From Lentinula raphanica (lineage: Eukaryota; Basidiomycota; Agaricomycetes; Agaricales; Omphalotaceae): a stretch of DNA of 64,000 nucleotides. The stretch covers positions 1,302,001-1,366,000 of the forward strand of contig JANVFP010000008.1 in NCBI GenBank assembly GCA_027919835.1, read 5' to 3'. Below are positions 35,430 through 50,883 of the stretch, in pieces (the first letter of the stretch is position 1; each line of letters begins with the position of its first letter). Both the position numbers and the translations under genes were made by a program. The notes under the pieces are model-generated. The model ran no database searches. It was not told the DNA's origin and saw only the letters and a list, made by a program, of their open reading frames with translations.

Positions 35430-36639
35430 ATGCCATCTTCCTCTGACCGTCGTGCACTTGATCGCCCCAATCTGCCTCCCATACGAGATTTGTTTGGCGG
35501 TCAGTTTCCGGTCCTACGATTTTTATACTCATCTCATATTGTCTTATCACCAGATGAATTAAATCGACTTCGTATGAACGACGACGATGGTTCAGCACAA
35601 TCTAACCAACAGGTATCCAAATTAGGTCTTCACACATCGCTCTTTACTCACTGTTGTATCTCTAGCGCCATCACCCTGACTTTTATCCTCATGGATCCCA
35701 GCGGGGCACCTTTCACCGACACAGGGAATTTTCTCCGTCGATCACTCATCACCCTCCTAGCAACGCAACGCCTAGCCACAGTGTCTCGTATGGAAGAGAG
35801 CAGAATTGGCCTTTGCGAACCCCTCCGACGCATGTAGGATACGGTCCACGAACAGCCACTGCGACGGAGCCTCGTTTCACAGGTCTGGCTCCACCAAATC
35901 CCGCATCTAACTATCAGTATACTTCGATGGCGGTAGGACCATCTTCCTACCAATACCCTTCGGCGCCCGGAACGTATCTTCAAGATACCTCGCACAGCTT
36001 TGGCCACCGCCCCTACGCTAGTCACCATCCACCTCCCAACCACCGCACATCCGCCTCACTTGATAATCAAAGGAGATCAGAGGAGCGGCCCTATTCATCG
36101 ACTCAACGTGTACAGACGCCGTCGGGAGATCTGCCGTCAAGTTCCGCTCCTTCCTCTGCGAAATATGAATGTAGCTTTTGTGGTAAAGGATTCAATCGGC
36201 CCAGTAGCTTGAAGGTGAATTTCTCTAGATATGATTCCCCTGAATGCCAAAACATTTACTGATGGTCTCGCAGATCCATCTTAATAGCCATACTGGTGAA
36301 AAACGTAGGCATATACTTCCTTTGACGATCTCAGTACTGATATTGATTGGTCATGCAGCGTTCCTGTGTCCATTTGACGGATGCGGTCGCTCTTTCAGTG
36401 TTCTATCAAATATGAGGCGGCACGCTCGTGTTCATAATCAGGCGGCACAGACCAGTGATGAGGATACGGTCTCCCTCTCACGTCCGGGTTCTTCCCGAAC
36501 CAGTACGGTCGCTCCCGTAAACTGGCATCAGTATAGACGAGGCAGTACTGCATCTGATGTTTCTAGTTCTGACTCGCGACACGATCGTAGTGAATCGTCC
36601 GACTCAGAAGAAGAAGGTTACGGTGGTCGACACCAATGA
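35430..36639 (+). CDS. C2H2 zinc-finger transcription factor
   Basis: Probable nuclear regulator. It begins MPSSSDRRALDRPNLPPIRD with a short first exon ending after LFG, then DELNRLRMNDDD. A central Pro/Ser/Tyr/His-rich stretch follows (SNYQYTSMAVGPSSYQYPS, GHRPYASHHPPPNHR). The first finger is KYECSFCGKGFNRPSSLKIH, interrupted by an intron, completed by LNSHTGEK. The second, after another intron, is AFLCPFDGCGRSFSVLSNMR with RHARVH. The tail is Ser/acidic (SSDSRHDRSESSDSEEEGYG). Tandem CxxC / CxxxxC fingers joined by HTGEK are typical of fungal two-finger regulators. Targets are unknown. It differs in sequence from the other C2H2 gene at 27.4 kb, so the two are not recent duplicates. Confidence 0.88.
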
Positions 36640-37000
36640 TAGGTAACCGAATCCAGCAGACATCAACGCGTTGGATCGTATATGGGTGGCAGGCAAGGAC
36701 GCCTCCCCAAGGAAGCCTGCGCATGTTTACACAGCAGTAGAATATTTATTTTATCTTTATATTATCTTTCATCGAGTAACTTCGGTAGGAGCAGGGTATC
36801 GTACACGTACATAATAATGTAGAATTTGAGGAGGCCATACTACTCGACGCTATTCTTTTCCCGCGTACAGATGAACAGTAGTGAGGTATAATTAAGCATA
36901 AAACTTATGCAGAATAATTGTACAGTGAAACGCTCTGGTATATGTTACAGGAGGCTAAGCGCTAAGATGTTATGTAGATCATCGCGTAGTAGTAGTACAT
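36640..37000. other. Convergent 3' flanks
   Basis: No gene is seen between two converging stop codons. The sequence is AT-rich around 36,740-36,910 and should contain the polyadenylation regions of both genes. Confidence 0.45.
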
Positions 37001-40501
<3,501 letters not shown>

Positions 40502-41556
40502 AGGAATTCGCGAAGAGCTCGTCGCTCGAGGAGAGGAGGTCCTAAAAAGGATAATCATTGATTGATAGTGCTATCAGTCACGTGGTGATATATCGGACCG
40601 GCGCCAAAAGTTATGTACACAGTAACACACTCTCATCAACTCTTTGACGCAACTTCGCAACATGTACGATCTAATCTTTACTCAGGGACGTTGCCTCGCA
40701 AAACCATAGTTTCATCTTGCTTTTGCCGCTTTCAGTCGAGCCTCAAAAACGCGCAAACCACGTCTGATTTCTGTCGTTTCGACTGAATCAAAATCTCCAA
40801 CAACTTGACACGACCCAGCGTTGCCGCCTACTTATTAGTACCGATCCAAGAATGGTTTCTGTAAAAGTTCAATCACGGCATCCACTTCTTTTCGCAAATA
40901 AAAATGTACGTTTGATACAATCCATCGCTCATGCTTTCTCTAGTTCACTTCTCAGTTCACAATGAGAACATCGAGCTTATAATTGAGGCTATGATTTTTT
41001 CAGATAAATCGCTTTATCGATCCTGTACACGAGGATTTAATTTCACGCAAAACAAATATTCTTTATAGAGATGCAAGCCCGGCGGTATGCCTTGTAAACG
41101 GCCTGATATTATGTACATCCTTTTGTGATTCTGCGAAGCTTGTTTTGCCTGTGTACGCTCACTCAACAATAAACTTCCGCTCCGTATATTATCCCTCTCT
41201 TTTTAGACTCGACGGACAAGTCTCTCAATATCTCTTTTTGCTTCTGCTCTAGTTTTTCGCGCCCCGGTTTAACTCGTGGCCCAATACCCTTGCCCTACCT
41301 CCAACAGCTCCGACCCCACCTCGTGCACGTCAAGCCTGCGTTGTACATGTCTTCCTCGTTGTCGGCTTGTACCTGATTACTATTTGCCTCGCATCGCCTT
41401 CACTGACCAGCCGTTGGACGTGTATCCTTCAGTTTCTGGTTTGCTCATCGACACGCGGGTTCTTCGATATATATCGAGCAAACCCTTCTTATTCAATCCA
41501 ATAATATTCATAGCCTTTCTCTCCATTTTTCTGCTTCACACCTTCACTTGTAAAAT
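40502..41556. other. Divergent intergenic region with a CACGTG site
   Basis: About 1 kb between the NDR kinase and homeodomain starts. CACGTG lies at 40579-40584, 78 bases upstream of the kinase ATG. A splice-acceptor-like CCTTTTTAG just 5' of the kinase coding region suggests a leader intron. Long pyrimidine tracts near 41,200-41,550 precede the homeodomain gene; ORF 41276-41782 overlaps its first exon in another frame and is probably a shadow. Confidence 0.5.
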
Positions 41557-42940
41557 ATGTCGACCTCAAGAGAAGATCGCTATTATGCTAGTCTTAGTAA
41601 AACGGGGAAGAGTTCTTCCCTTAGTGGGGACCAAGGTTTCTTTCAGACTGGACAGGGTGGGCGAACAGTGCTCCCTCCTATTTCCTCCGCATTTCCAAGC
41701 TCACATCCTCCAGGTCTGTTTCTTTAAAGTGTTAATACGTCAATGCACTCAATTTGCAACATTCTGTAGCATCCAGTTATAACCATCAGTATACGCAACC
41801 TCGATCCATGCCAACTCGATACGATTACAACCATGGACTTTACAACCAGTGGCCAGGAAACAACCGTAAGTGAATTCATGCCATTGAGAATACGATGTCC
41901 TGCTAGCTGAGTCCTCGCGATTTCATATAGAATCAACAGCGCAGATGAACTACGCTTATTATGACACAACTTCTGACAATCGCTACACTTCGCAAAACTA
42001 TTATTCGACCTATCCTTCGTCTCGAGCATCTCCAGCAGTACCAGAACATGGTACGGATTCTAGGAAGTTGCCTCCATTGACTACCTCCTCAGGCCTCGGA
42101 CGTGATGACCGGTGGACTACCAGCACCGCTTCGTACTCAGTGGGTCCAGCGGAAAATCCCTCTTACTCGGGAATTCGCTCCCCGACCGCATCATATCCCC
42201 CATCTTTCAATGCGTACCCGTCGAGCGGCGCGACCAACAATTTTGGAAGTCATGTACCGTTGACTGACGCACCAAATCAGTCCCATCTGCATGCTACCAA
42301 TCACTCGATGTTGCTACCTGAACCACATCGTTCCATGTCCCCCTCATATGCACCAACTGGTCTGCAGATTCCTCCGTCATACACACCACCGCCTGTGTCT
42401 CCCACTACCGGGACGGTAAACGAGCCTACAATTAAGAAGAAACGTAAACGCGCCGACGCTGCCCAGCTAAAAGTTTTGAACGAAACTTACGCTAGAACAG
42501 CGTTCCCATCCACAGAAGAACGCCAAGCTCTTGCCAAATTATTGGACATGTCGGCTCGTAGCGTTCAGATCTGGTGCGTCTGCCCGTCGTAGCTCAAGCT
42601 CATTCGATTCTGATACAGCATTTCCAGGTTCCAAAATAAAAGGCAGTCTATGCGTCAGACTCAGACCAGACAATCTTCTTCTTCTGGCGCTTCTCTCCAC
42701 CAGTCTTATGGTGTAACGAGTTCGGGGGAATACGAAGGACATTCCACAAGTGGCTATGAATCCACTGGGTTGCACATGCCTAGTAATTCGGCCTACAGTG
42801 TGCCACGTTCCTCCCAAGAAAGCCACTCTTCTTCAGTCCTCAGCCCAACCGTCCCCCATCGACGGCCTCGTAGCCAAGACCCTAGCTTGGCCGACACTAT
42901 TGGTGTCAAGTCACAGCAATGGTCGTCTCCAAGGTTTTGA
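41557..42940 (+). CDS. Homeodomain transcription factor
   Basis: Probable nuclear regulator. Starts MSTSREDRYYASLSKTGKSS; introns follow near 41,713, 41,866 and 42,573. The first 280 residues are Ser/Pro/Tyr-rich and low complexity. The homeodomain reads KKKRKRADAAQLKVLNETYA, RTAFPSTEERQALAKLLDMS, ARSVQIW and, after an intron, FQNKRQSMRQ. The helix-3 WFQNKRQ signature is intact. The tail is Ser-rich, ending VKSQQWSSPRF. It is a typical (non-TALE, non-mating-type) fungal homeodomain; agaricomycetes have several such factors with roles in fruiting, but I cannot assign which one this is. It is unlinked to mating-type genes here. Confidence 0.9.
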
Positions 42941-43696
42941 GTCTTATAGTCTGTAATCGAAGCAGAATCAATCTGTACTCGCTCGTTATGCTATCTATCT
43001 TGTTCTTTATTACTCAGTATCAAATTTTCTATCTTCCCCACCCATTTCTACTCCTACGCCTTCCACCGATTAGCTTACGGACTTCCCCCCTTAATCCCCA
43101 GCATTAATTCCGATATTAGCTTGTCTCTTCGGTAGGACAATTCTCAGTACTAGTCTATTTTGTAGTGTCGATTGCTATCCATTAAACTTGTACTACTATT
43201 ATCATGATGTTCTTCATGTTATCCTAGCGCAATGATCGTCCTTAATGATAAACTATCTAAATTGCCATATAATAAAGCAGAACTCAATGCCACCGCTAGT
43301 AGTAGATGGGGAGACTTCGATTTGTGCTACTTCTGTCATCCCGAGTCATTCGGGAGGACCCAATCTATTTCCACACAAACTCCTGGTTCACCTTGCTCAA
43401 GTATGGCATCAGACAAGCATCAAGCATCTTGATGAATGTCTCCTTCAGAGCTACAAGTCTGAATGGGTATGATCAGTTTATGTTCAGCACGTTTCAGCTT
43501 TCTAGATGAGATGCCAGAGAGCATGAGGTCCCATCTTGAAGTAGATGTCTTTTCACTTTTATGTCAAAAGGTGAAAAATATTCAAATTCGCACATCAACT
43601 TTCGAATCGAAATCGAATCTAAATCTATTCTTCTATACTCAGGGCTTTACGATAAATTATATAGGCTGGAACCTACTATTAATAGGAAAACGTCTA
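42941..43696. other. Convergent 3' flanks, T-rich
   Basis: Open frames here are short and overlapping on both strands and lack motifs. The sequence is T-rich and consistent with long 3' untranslated regions of the homeodomain and EF-3-type genes. Confidence 0.45.
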
Positions 43697-46600
43697 CTAT
43701 TCGCTATCGGTGTCCTCAGGCTTGGGACCACCATGTGTCAACCACGCAAGTTTCCGTAGTCTTCTCCGCTCCTCTTGCGCCTTGATCTGATTACGAGTCA
43801 TCTTTTTCTTCTTCTTGATAGGCGGAGTCTTTGTTCCGTTGTCCTCTGCACCACTCACGACAGGAGTTCCATTGGTGGATTGGGCAGGACTTTGAATACG
43901 AGATCGAACAGGCGTGTTTGTTCCACTACCCTTCTTATCCAAGAAGACATCTTCGACGACGGCAGTTTTCCCCTTATGAGTCATTCGGCCATCCTCAACA
44001 TACCATGTCTCAGGGCCTGGAGAAATTGAGTTCAGAAAGAAATAATCGAAAGAAGATCGAAGGAACATACACAGCGCAGAGACGAATTCATGATTGTGGG
44101 AAATAATGACCTATGTACGATCGTTTCGAAGGATAGTCAAGATATGAGAACAATTAACTCACCACAGCGCCAGCCCAGTCCCTGATGGCAACTGCCAGAC
44201 CACCTAGAGCTTCTCGATCCAAGAAATTGCTTGGTTCATCGAGTACACAGATCTGAAATCTCAGTCTGAGAACAGATGCAATGAAGTATGAATATGACAC
44301 TTACTTGAGGGTTATTCCATAAACACGCCGCGATCACCAGTTTAATCTTCTGGCCTACAGTATTTGATCAGCATTGACAATGGTAGTCAGAATGACAGAG
44401 AACTCACCCCCTGATAAGCCGGAAATTTCGTTGTATTGAGCAATGTCTCCATCTAGTCCGATGTCTTCGAGGTGCTTGCGAACAAGGTGAGCGGCCGTGT
44501 CACGAGAGCCAGCACCCTCCCTGGATGACTCGAGGTCATCGAATTGTTGTACCAGTTTTGTGAAACCTTTCGAAATTAGATCGTCGCGGGCAACCCATGT
44601 GTTGAAGCGGTGGTCAAGACCGCGCCATTTCACTTCGTATTGGAATGACTTTTTCAATTTTTGACGGCCCATGATCATCTATGGCAAACTCCGTTAGTGT
44701 CATGTTATCAACTTGATTATACACTGACCTCGAGTTTGCGTTTTGAACCATCTTTTCCAACCCAATCTTGATCCAATGTCAACTTCTCCTCATCGGTGAG
44801 CACACGTGTTGCTTTCTCAAGTATTTCCCCTGGTCTCTCTCATGAGGGCGTAGAATGTATGCAATGACAAAAGGCCTACTTACTATCATGACCATCCTGG
44901 AAACGCCACTGAATATATTGGATTGGAGTCTTCTCCAAATGACGCTCTATACGAGTTTGAATTAACTGTTCGCGAAGGAGGAACTAGAATTTGAACCTAT
45001 ATGGTGAGTAGCGTGCTGAGATACATAGCCCACTCGTAGCGCGGGATGTTTATACACTGTTCCTTCTTGAGGTACGGTCTCGCCCTGGTCGATGTCAGTA
45101 AGAATAGAAAGAAGCCAGGTGGAAGATATAAACCGTGAGCAATTTGATTAATGTCGACTTTCCTGCACCATTGGGTCCTATCACACTTTCAAAAATGTTA
45201 GATGGATCAACATAACGGGAAGAGGGTTAATACCCGACACGGCTAAAAATCAAATGAGATAGACACGACAATGCGTATGGACCAAGAAGCACCTGGATAA
45301 TGACAATGCACAGCTGACATTGTACAAGCTAGGTTTGTCTCTTCCTGGATAAGTGAACGTGCAATTTGTCATTTTTAGAATCGCTCTTGTATTGCTTCTG
45401 ACTCCCATCAGGGATCCAGGGGGAGGGAATGAGAACTTCACGGAAGTTGCAGCAAGAGTGTAGTATGATTTGGCTTCAGGGTGATGTGCCACAAACGTTG
45501 AAAGATTGCCAGGGTAGAATACGAGCTGTAAATGGTTACAGGTTGACCAGGTATATGTTCTATTGTCCATATTGCAACGTACCTTCTTTGATTCGTAATG
45601 AATGATATCGGTGGTGACATTATCCAAAAACCTGCACATTCGTATGCTCAACACACAACAAGACTCAAGAGGGTTGAATCATGACGCACCCTGAGTCGTG
45701 GCTCACGATCAGGCAGGTAACGTTTTTGTGAGCAACCAGATATTTCTCCAACCATGAGACAGATGCACGATCCAGCTGCCAGCAACTAAGGATTCGAGAA
45801 CTATGTTCGAGGCGAACCACTCACATGATTAGTTGGCTGATAATGAAGTCAGCTCTGGGAATATTCATACAAGAACAAGGATCAACAATCACCTCATCGA
45901 GAAGTAGCAGATCGGCATTGTATAACATTGCTCTCGCTAACTCTAACTTCATCTTCCACCCACCCGACAAGCCACCGACTATATCAGCTTGTCGCGTATC
46001 ATCGAAGCCTACTTCGATGAGTTGATCACGTATCTTGGAGCGAGGAACATTGGCCAACGCTTTGTCTGGGAGTACCAAACAGATGAATGAACACGATCAT
46101 ACATCGACATGCGAACGCGGAGACATCTTACCAGAAGCAATGAAGTCCAGAACTGACAATGATGCATCTTCCCCTTGTAACGAATGCTCTACCATTACAC
46201 ATCGTAACTGGTCCTGGGAAGGAAAGTTCTCGACCTTCCCATCTCTGAGTTGTCGGAGCAAAGTCGACTTTCCCGAACCATTCGTACCTAAGATACCATA
46301 CCGGCGGCCACGAATGAGCCGTAATGTAGTATGTGAAAGCAGTAGCAGAGCGCCATATGCCAAAGAGAACAAGGTGTCACATAAGACTTCGCCCTCATCG
46401 GAATTACCATTAGTGAGAACGGTATATTTGCCTAAAGACAATGCGATGAGTAAGTTTTTCGGATATAATCACCGACAGAAAAAACCTTGTCGACTTCCAG
46501 GAAGTGTTGGCGCACTGCTTCGGAAAACTTGGCGCACTGCTCTGGATCAGTCCAGCCCTTCATGAAGAGATCAATGCATCTTGCCCAAACAACTGAGTCG

Positions 46601-48061
46601 GAAAATTGTCGGGCATTCACGAGATCTGCCACCAAAGTAGACTGAAACTCCAGACTACGAAGTAGTAGTCTGTGTTTGGGAATATGGGGACCATTCGCTG
46701 GCGAGGAGGGGTCGCGGAGATCTTCAGGAAGAAGGGTGAGGAGAGTAGAAATTGCGTCCTTGATTTGACCGTCTAGATCGCGAGCTTCCACAGGTTGAAT
46801 TGTTGAAGAAGCCCCCGATTTTTGAAGTGTTTCAAGTGCAGTTTCTCCAAAAGCACGAACCTGCGAACAAATCAGCCTTGATGTTGATGACCGCAAGGCG
46901 GATAGATGGGCGTGAGATTCACCTCAGGAAATGCGGCACCTCGAGCAATTTTCTCTACGCCTTCCACCAGAGGACTGAGATATTGTGCGGCGACTTTTGG
47001 ATCCCGTACAAGCTTGACAAGGTTGTCAATGACAACAACTGTACGCCTCTGAGTTTCCATACTCCGATCATTGAGAGCACGGATGAGAAGAGGAACCAAG
47101 ACGGCCAAAGCAGGTGCTGTCACTTCTGCGACAAATGTGGTGGAAGATAATGCTTTGATACAAGCAGGAACGGAGTCTGGATTTGCCATGCATTTTACAA
47201 GTACTGGTATGTGAGGAGCAAGATCGGGATTGGCGAGAGTGGCGCACAGAGCTGTTGCACATTTGATCGCAGCAGATGAAACCTAACATCAATGGAGGTC
47301 GTTAATGGTTGCATTCGAAATCGAGACCCTGGATCAAATTCGAACCTCTGATTTTGTGTCGTGCATTGCGTGTTCCACCTTTGGAAGTACGTTGACCAAC
47401 TCTGCCGCAACAGCCTCCTTCGCAGATACCGCGAACCCGCGGATGGCGTCTAGTCCACCCACTTTTGTTTTCCACTTCCCGCTTTCAACGATCGGTTCAA
47501 GAGTACGAAAAACGATTCTTGTAGCCTCCGGTGGAAAAAGTTTCAGGATTGCCTTGACAGCCGATGTTGCAGCGATACGAACAACGTCGCCCTTGTCCAT
47601 GTACAAGTCGAACAATATAGGAAGGGACGGTATTAAGAGTGGAGCAACGGGAGCTCCTAGAATATTGGCAAAGGAGTGAAAGGCTACAGCGGCGGATTCT
47701 CGCTCGTAACCAGACTGCAAAAAGAAAACTGTGAGATGCATACATGATTCATGATGTACAAGACACTCACCTTCTTATTAGTAGCAAAAGAGTGCAGGGT
47801 TTTGATCACTCCATAATCTCTGAGTTGATTCGGATGTCAACACTTATGTCTGTATAGGATGCATGTAGATTCGACGAACTCAAGTGATTGTAAACCGATT
47901 TTTAGAACTTCGCGTGATAGTTTGTCGGCAGCAGCTTTGGCATCTGAGAGAAAGCGTTAGCGGCAGCACCAGCTGAGCTGCAAGGAAGACATACCTGGTG
48001 CAGTGGGTGCCGTACGCAACGCTTCGAAAAGAGGTTCGAATCCAGGATTTTGGGCAGACAT
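43697..48061 (-). CDS. NEW1: EF-3 family ABC ATPase, New1-like
   Basis: Ribosome-associated ABC-F/EF-3-type ATPase acting in translation elongation, termination or recycling. The minus-strand start MSAQNPGFEPLFEALRTAPT leads into a HEAT-repeat region (SGYERESAAVAFHSFANILG, KVGGLDAIRGFAVSAKEAV, ALAVLVPLLIRALNDRSMET). The first ABC cassette has GTNGSGKSTL (Walker A), LSGGWKMKLELARAML and LLLLDEPTNHLD; the second has GPNGAGKSTL, LSGGQKIKLVIAACLWNNP and ICVLDEPSNFLD. Between the signature halves lies a chromodomain-like insert, YEVKWRGLDHRFNTWVARDD. The insert, and IISHNHEFVSALCPETWYVE, are closer to New1 than to canonical EF-3. The Lys-rich tail IKKKKKMTRNQIKAQEERRR is present. There is no Asn/Tyr-rich prion-like leader. 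Many introns (about 17), placed from motif continuity. NEW1 versus TEF3 orthology rests on remembered sequence similarity. Confidence 0.85.
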
Positions 48062-48551
48062 GAGTTTAAATTTCTAGAGTAGCAGAAGTTTGCAAATGTA
48101 GTACAGTATACAGTGAAGAAGTAAGCACGTCGAAGTCGTCTATGATGGTGGTACAATCAGATGGCCAGCAGCCTGCTGGAAAGCGGGCAAGGTGGACCTG
48201 TGATAATGCAAAATTTTTTCTGATCAGATCAACACAAAATATATTCCCACGGTAAATCAGCCTTGCTCAGGCCACCTCTTGCCAGCAGCCACAGTCTCAG
48301 GTTACATTTTGAAGTACATAGAGTGTATTATGACTCTGAACTTCTTTTATGATTCACTCTCTCTTATTTATGGAAAATTCGAAGAACCGCGCCTGCAAAT
48401 ACACTCCATTGCTGTTACAGTACAGCCTACAACTGTACTCCCCAGATATTATACGAAGACCTGTAACCCAATTTTCTGCCACGTCTTCTGCAGCCTGGAA
48501 TTTAGCTATATCGTCAACAGTGCATAGATACGAGTTAGATACGCCAACGTC
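48062..48551. other. Intergenic between two minus-strand genes
   Basis: No gene is supported. It should contain the promoter of the EF-3-type gene and the 3' end of the acyltransferase gene; the ORFs at 48279-48597 on the plus strand run into the acyltransferase and are shadows. Confidence 0.45.
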
Positions 48552-50838
48552 CTCAAGAGTCATCATCCGGATAGTCAACTTTGTCATACAGTCGTAAGGT
48601 TTCATTCCAATCCCTGGAAAATTTGCTAAGTCGCATGGACGAGAACGGGCGGTTTGTGTACCAAACCTTTTCCGTCTTCTCCTAATAGAGAAATAACCAG
48701 CCTTGCTTTGCCAGACCCCCATGACTCGCCCCTTCTCCTGGCTTCCGGCTTGCGAGAAAAACTCCTCTGGATCTGAAGGTAAGCCAAGTGAAATGGCCAG
48801 CTCCATGATCTGACGGTGTATACCCTCGCGCAAGCTCCGCATTTCGTTCAACGTGCGTTTACCCACCCGTAGTAAACGGAAGAGGGACAAGAAGGCGCGA
48901 GTAGAGGCTACACAATCTTCCATCCAACGTAAGGTCATCCACATCATCGCAGGTATAAGGAAGAAGGTGAAGAATGCCACTGGTAATGTAAGAATGACTC
49001 CACCGATCCAGACACAGATACCGGAGATAAGGCCATAAACGAGCTTGTATTGAGCGATTTCGTCAAAAGTATCGAAAATAGGGCCGCTCTTCTTGAACTC
49101 GTGCACTGCGTAGAAAGTGACGAGCATGACCGGGAGCCAAAAGAACAAACCAGGTACTGAGATGGAGAGTAATAGAGACGACCAGAAAAGTCGTATCATC
49201 ATTCGACGGAGAATATCGTGTCGTGAAAGTGGGTGGCGAACACGATCGTCCTTGATTCCGTAGTTTATGAGCCGGTCTTGGTATACCTTGGGATTAGTCA
49301 ACGATGACATGATTCGAGGTGAACAGAATACCCTGCGTACCTTCAAGTCTGATTGTAGACGAGTTAGCTTCACCACGTCAGGATGTACTGGTTGGTTGTC
49401 ATCAGAGTTATCTTCGTGTGCATCCTTGAAGGCTTCAAGGAATGTACGGGTGATCTTTACATGGTCACCAAGGCTCATTGTTGTACCTGCGAAGACATTG
49501 CTCAGTAGTTGGACGTCCGCCATAGAAGGGTGCTCACCAAGAGGTGCGTACATTCGAGCAGCAAGTTTGGCCAATTGTACGAGATGCCAGGAAGGAGAGT
49601 CAAAGGTTCCTGAACTAATTTGTTCGTAGATTTGTCCTGTACCATGAGTTATGCCGACTTCACATAATCTTGCCCTTCTGATATTGCTTACTAGTCACAG
49701 CTCGAATAGTCTCAGGTTCTGCGGGCTTAAGAAGCTCTGGATTGTCCTTGGGGCGTAGAACCATTGGAGGGTGCCATGTAACCAACACATCTTGGGTTCT
49801 GTTTGCTCACTGGAAGAACCACGAATAAGGCTGTTCGTACACACCTGAACGCCAATGTTGACGATGCCTAGCACAAGGTTAATGATATTGAGGACGGTCG
49901 AGAGTACTAAATTTGAGACTGACATATAGGTGATTGAACAATTCAAGATATATAACTCAAAATCTGGGTCATCGCGGTGTTGGGACAGAACATCAGACGC
50001 TAGTCTGGCAACTGTGGAAGCGTCAGAAGATGAGGATAGTAAGACCCAAGAGTGAGTGATACCTCCTGTCTTCAATGGGGCGATAGTAGGATGAAAGCGA
50101 CTCATTCCTTCGGGAAACATCATTACTGCATCTCCAGCCTCTAAAGCCTAGAACGATGATAGAGAACGATGTCCAATGTATAGGATACGCATGTCGCGCA
50201 CACCTTCATCAGCTCTGTCATTGCTTGAGTGTTATCCACTGGGCCATCGAAATCCTTCCGCCTGTGTATTGGTACTGTTCCTGCCCTTTCAATCAACCAA
50301 CTGGTAAACGTCTTCTTTCCGAATTGCGTAGACTTTGCGGTTAGACGAAGCATGTTGCGTCTCTAGAGGCGAATGGATAAGTATACAAGGAAAAGGTGGT
50401 AGCAGCCCACATTTGACGGTACAGAGGTAACGAGCAGACTGCGAAAAGTGTGGGATAAGAACGGGGAACTTCACCTGTAAATCGCGACTAGGCTTACAGG
50501 GCATCTGTCAGAGAGTTACTGTGATTTGCGCATACTATGCTGTGAGATAGAGTGTAAGAATGTGATGGCTGGTAGAGAGCAAAGAGCAGAAGTGACCAAG
50601 GTTTTCCAGTTTCGGGTATGTGATGGGTGTTGGAGACAACAATAGTTCCGTAAAACACTTTCAACGTGAACCGAAACAGAAGCCTATCTAGAATGTAAGC
50701 AAAGATTGCTTAAGCATAGAGGAGATATAGACCAGCCTTATAAGAGTATAAGGCCAGGGTGTTGATGTGCCCTTGGCCATCGAGGATGACGGTGGGGAAA
50801 CAAATAAGCGGCAAATCCGGCCCGTGAAATTTTGGCAT
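48552..50838 (-). CDS. Glycerol-3-phosphate O-acyltransferase (Sct1/Gpt2 type)
   Basis: Acylates glycerol-3-phosphate (or dihydroxyacetone phosphate) in the ER membrane, the first step of glycerolipid synthesis. The minus-strand start is best placed at 50838 (MPKFHGPDLPLICFP); its exon joins in phase to RLLFRFTLKVFYGTIVV. The acyltransferase blocks are CANHSNSLTDALVSSVP (the HX5D motif of fungal GPATs), ERAGTVPIHRRKDF, MMFPEGMSRFHPTIAPLKTG (FPEG). After the long middle come two hydrophobic pairs: LFWSSLLLSISVPGLFFWLP and YGLISGICVWIGGVILTLPV with FFTFFLIPAMMWMTLRW. The tail ends WNETLRLYDKVDYPDDDS. Topology and the late membrane segments match Sct1/Gpt2. The start lies only 45 bp from the RRP12 start; a later start is possible but no other in-frame ATG was found before the catalytic block. 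Confidence 0.9.
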
Positions 50839-50883
50839 AGGCGCTTGTGGGCGTCCAAAAAATTTCCAGTCCTCCAACGTGCA
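50839..50883. promoter_or_regulatory. Very short divergent interval between GPAT and RRP12 starts
   Basis: With the start codons I prefer, only 45 bp lie between the two coding regions. Core promoters and leaders of both genes must then overlap the opposite gene's 5' end. An alternative upstream RRP12 ATG at 50767 would place the coding regions in overlap. Confidence 0.4.

Noticed and set aside
48033..48043. GGTTCGAATCC, an exact tRNA B-box-like sequence
   Set aside because: It is the reverse complement of the first codons of the EF-3-type gene (PGFEP) and no A box or cloverleaf is found around it. A similar GGTTCGACCCC at about 53,648 lies inside RRP12 coding sequence.
50767..50883. RRP12 start at 50767 (MPLAIEDDGGETNKRQ)
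   Set aside because: The conserved family N-terminus begins at the ATG at 50884, and the upstream stretch is needed as antisense coding sequence for the first GPAT exon.
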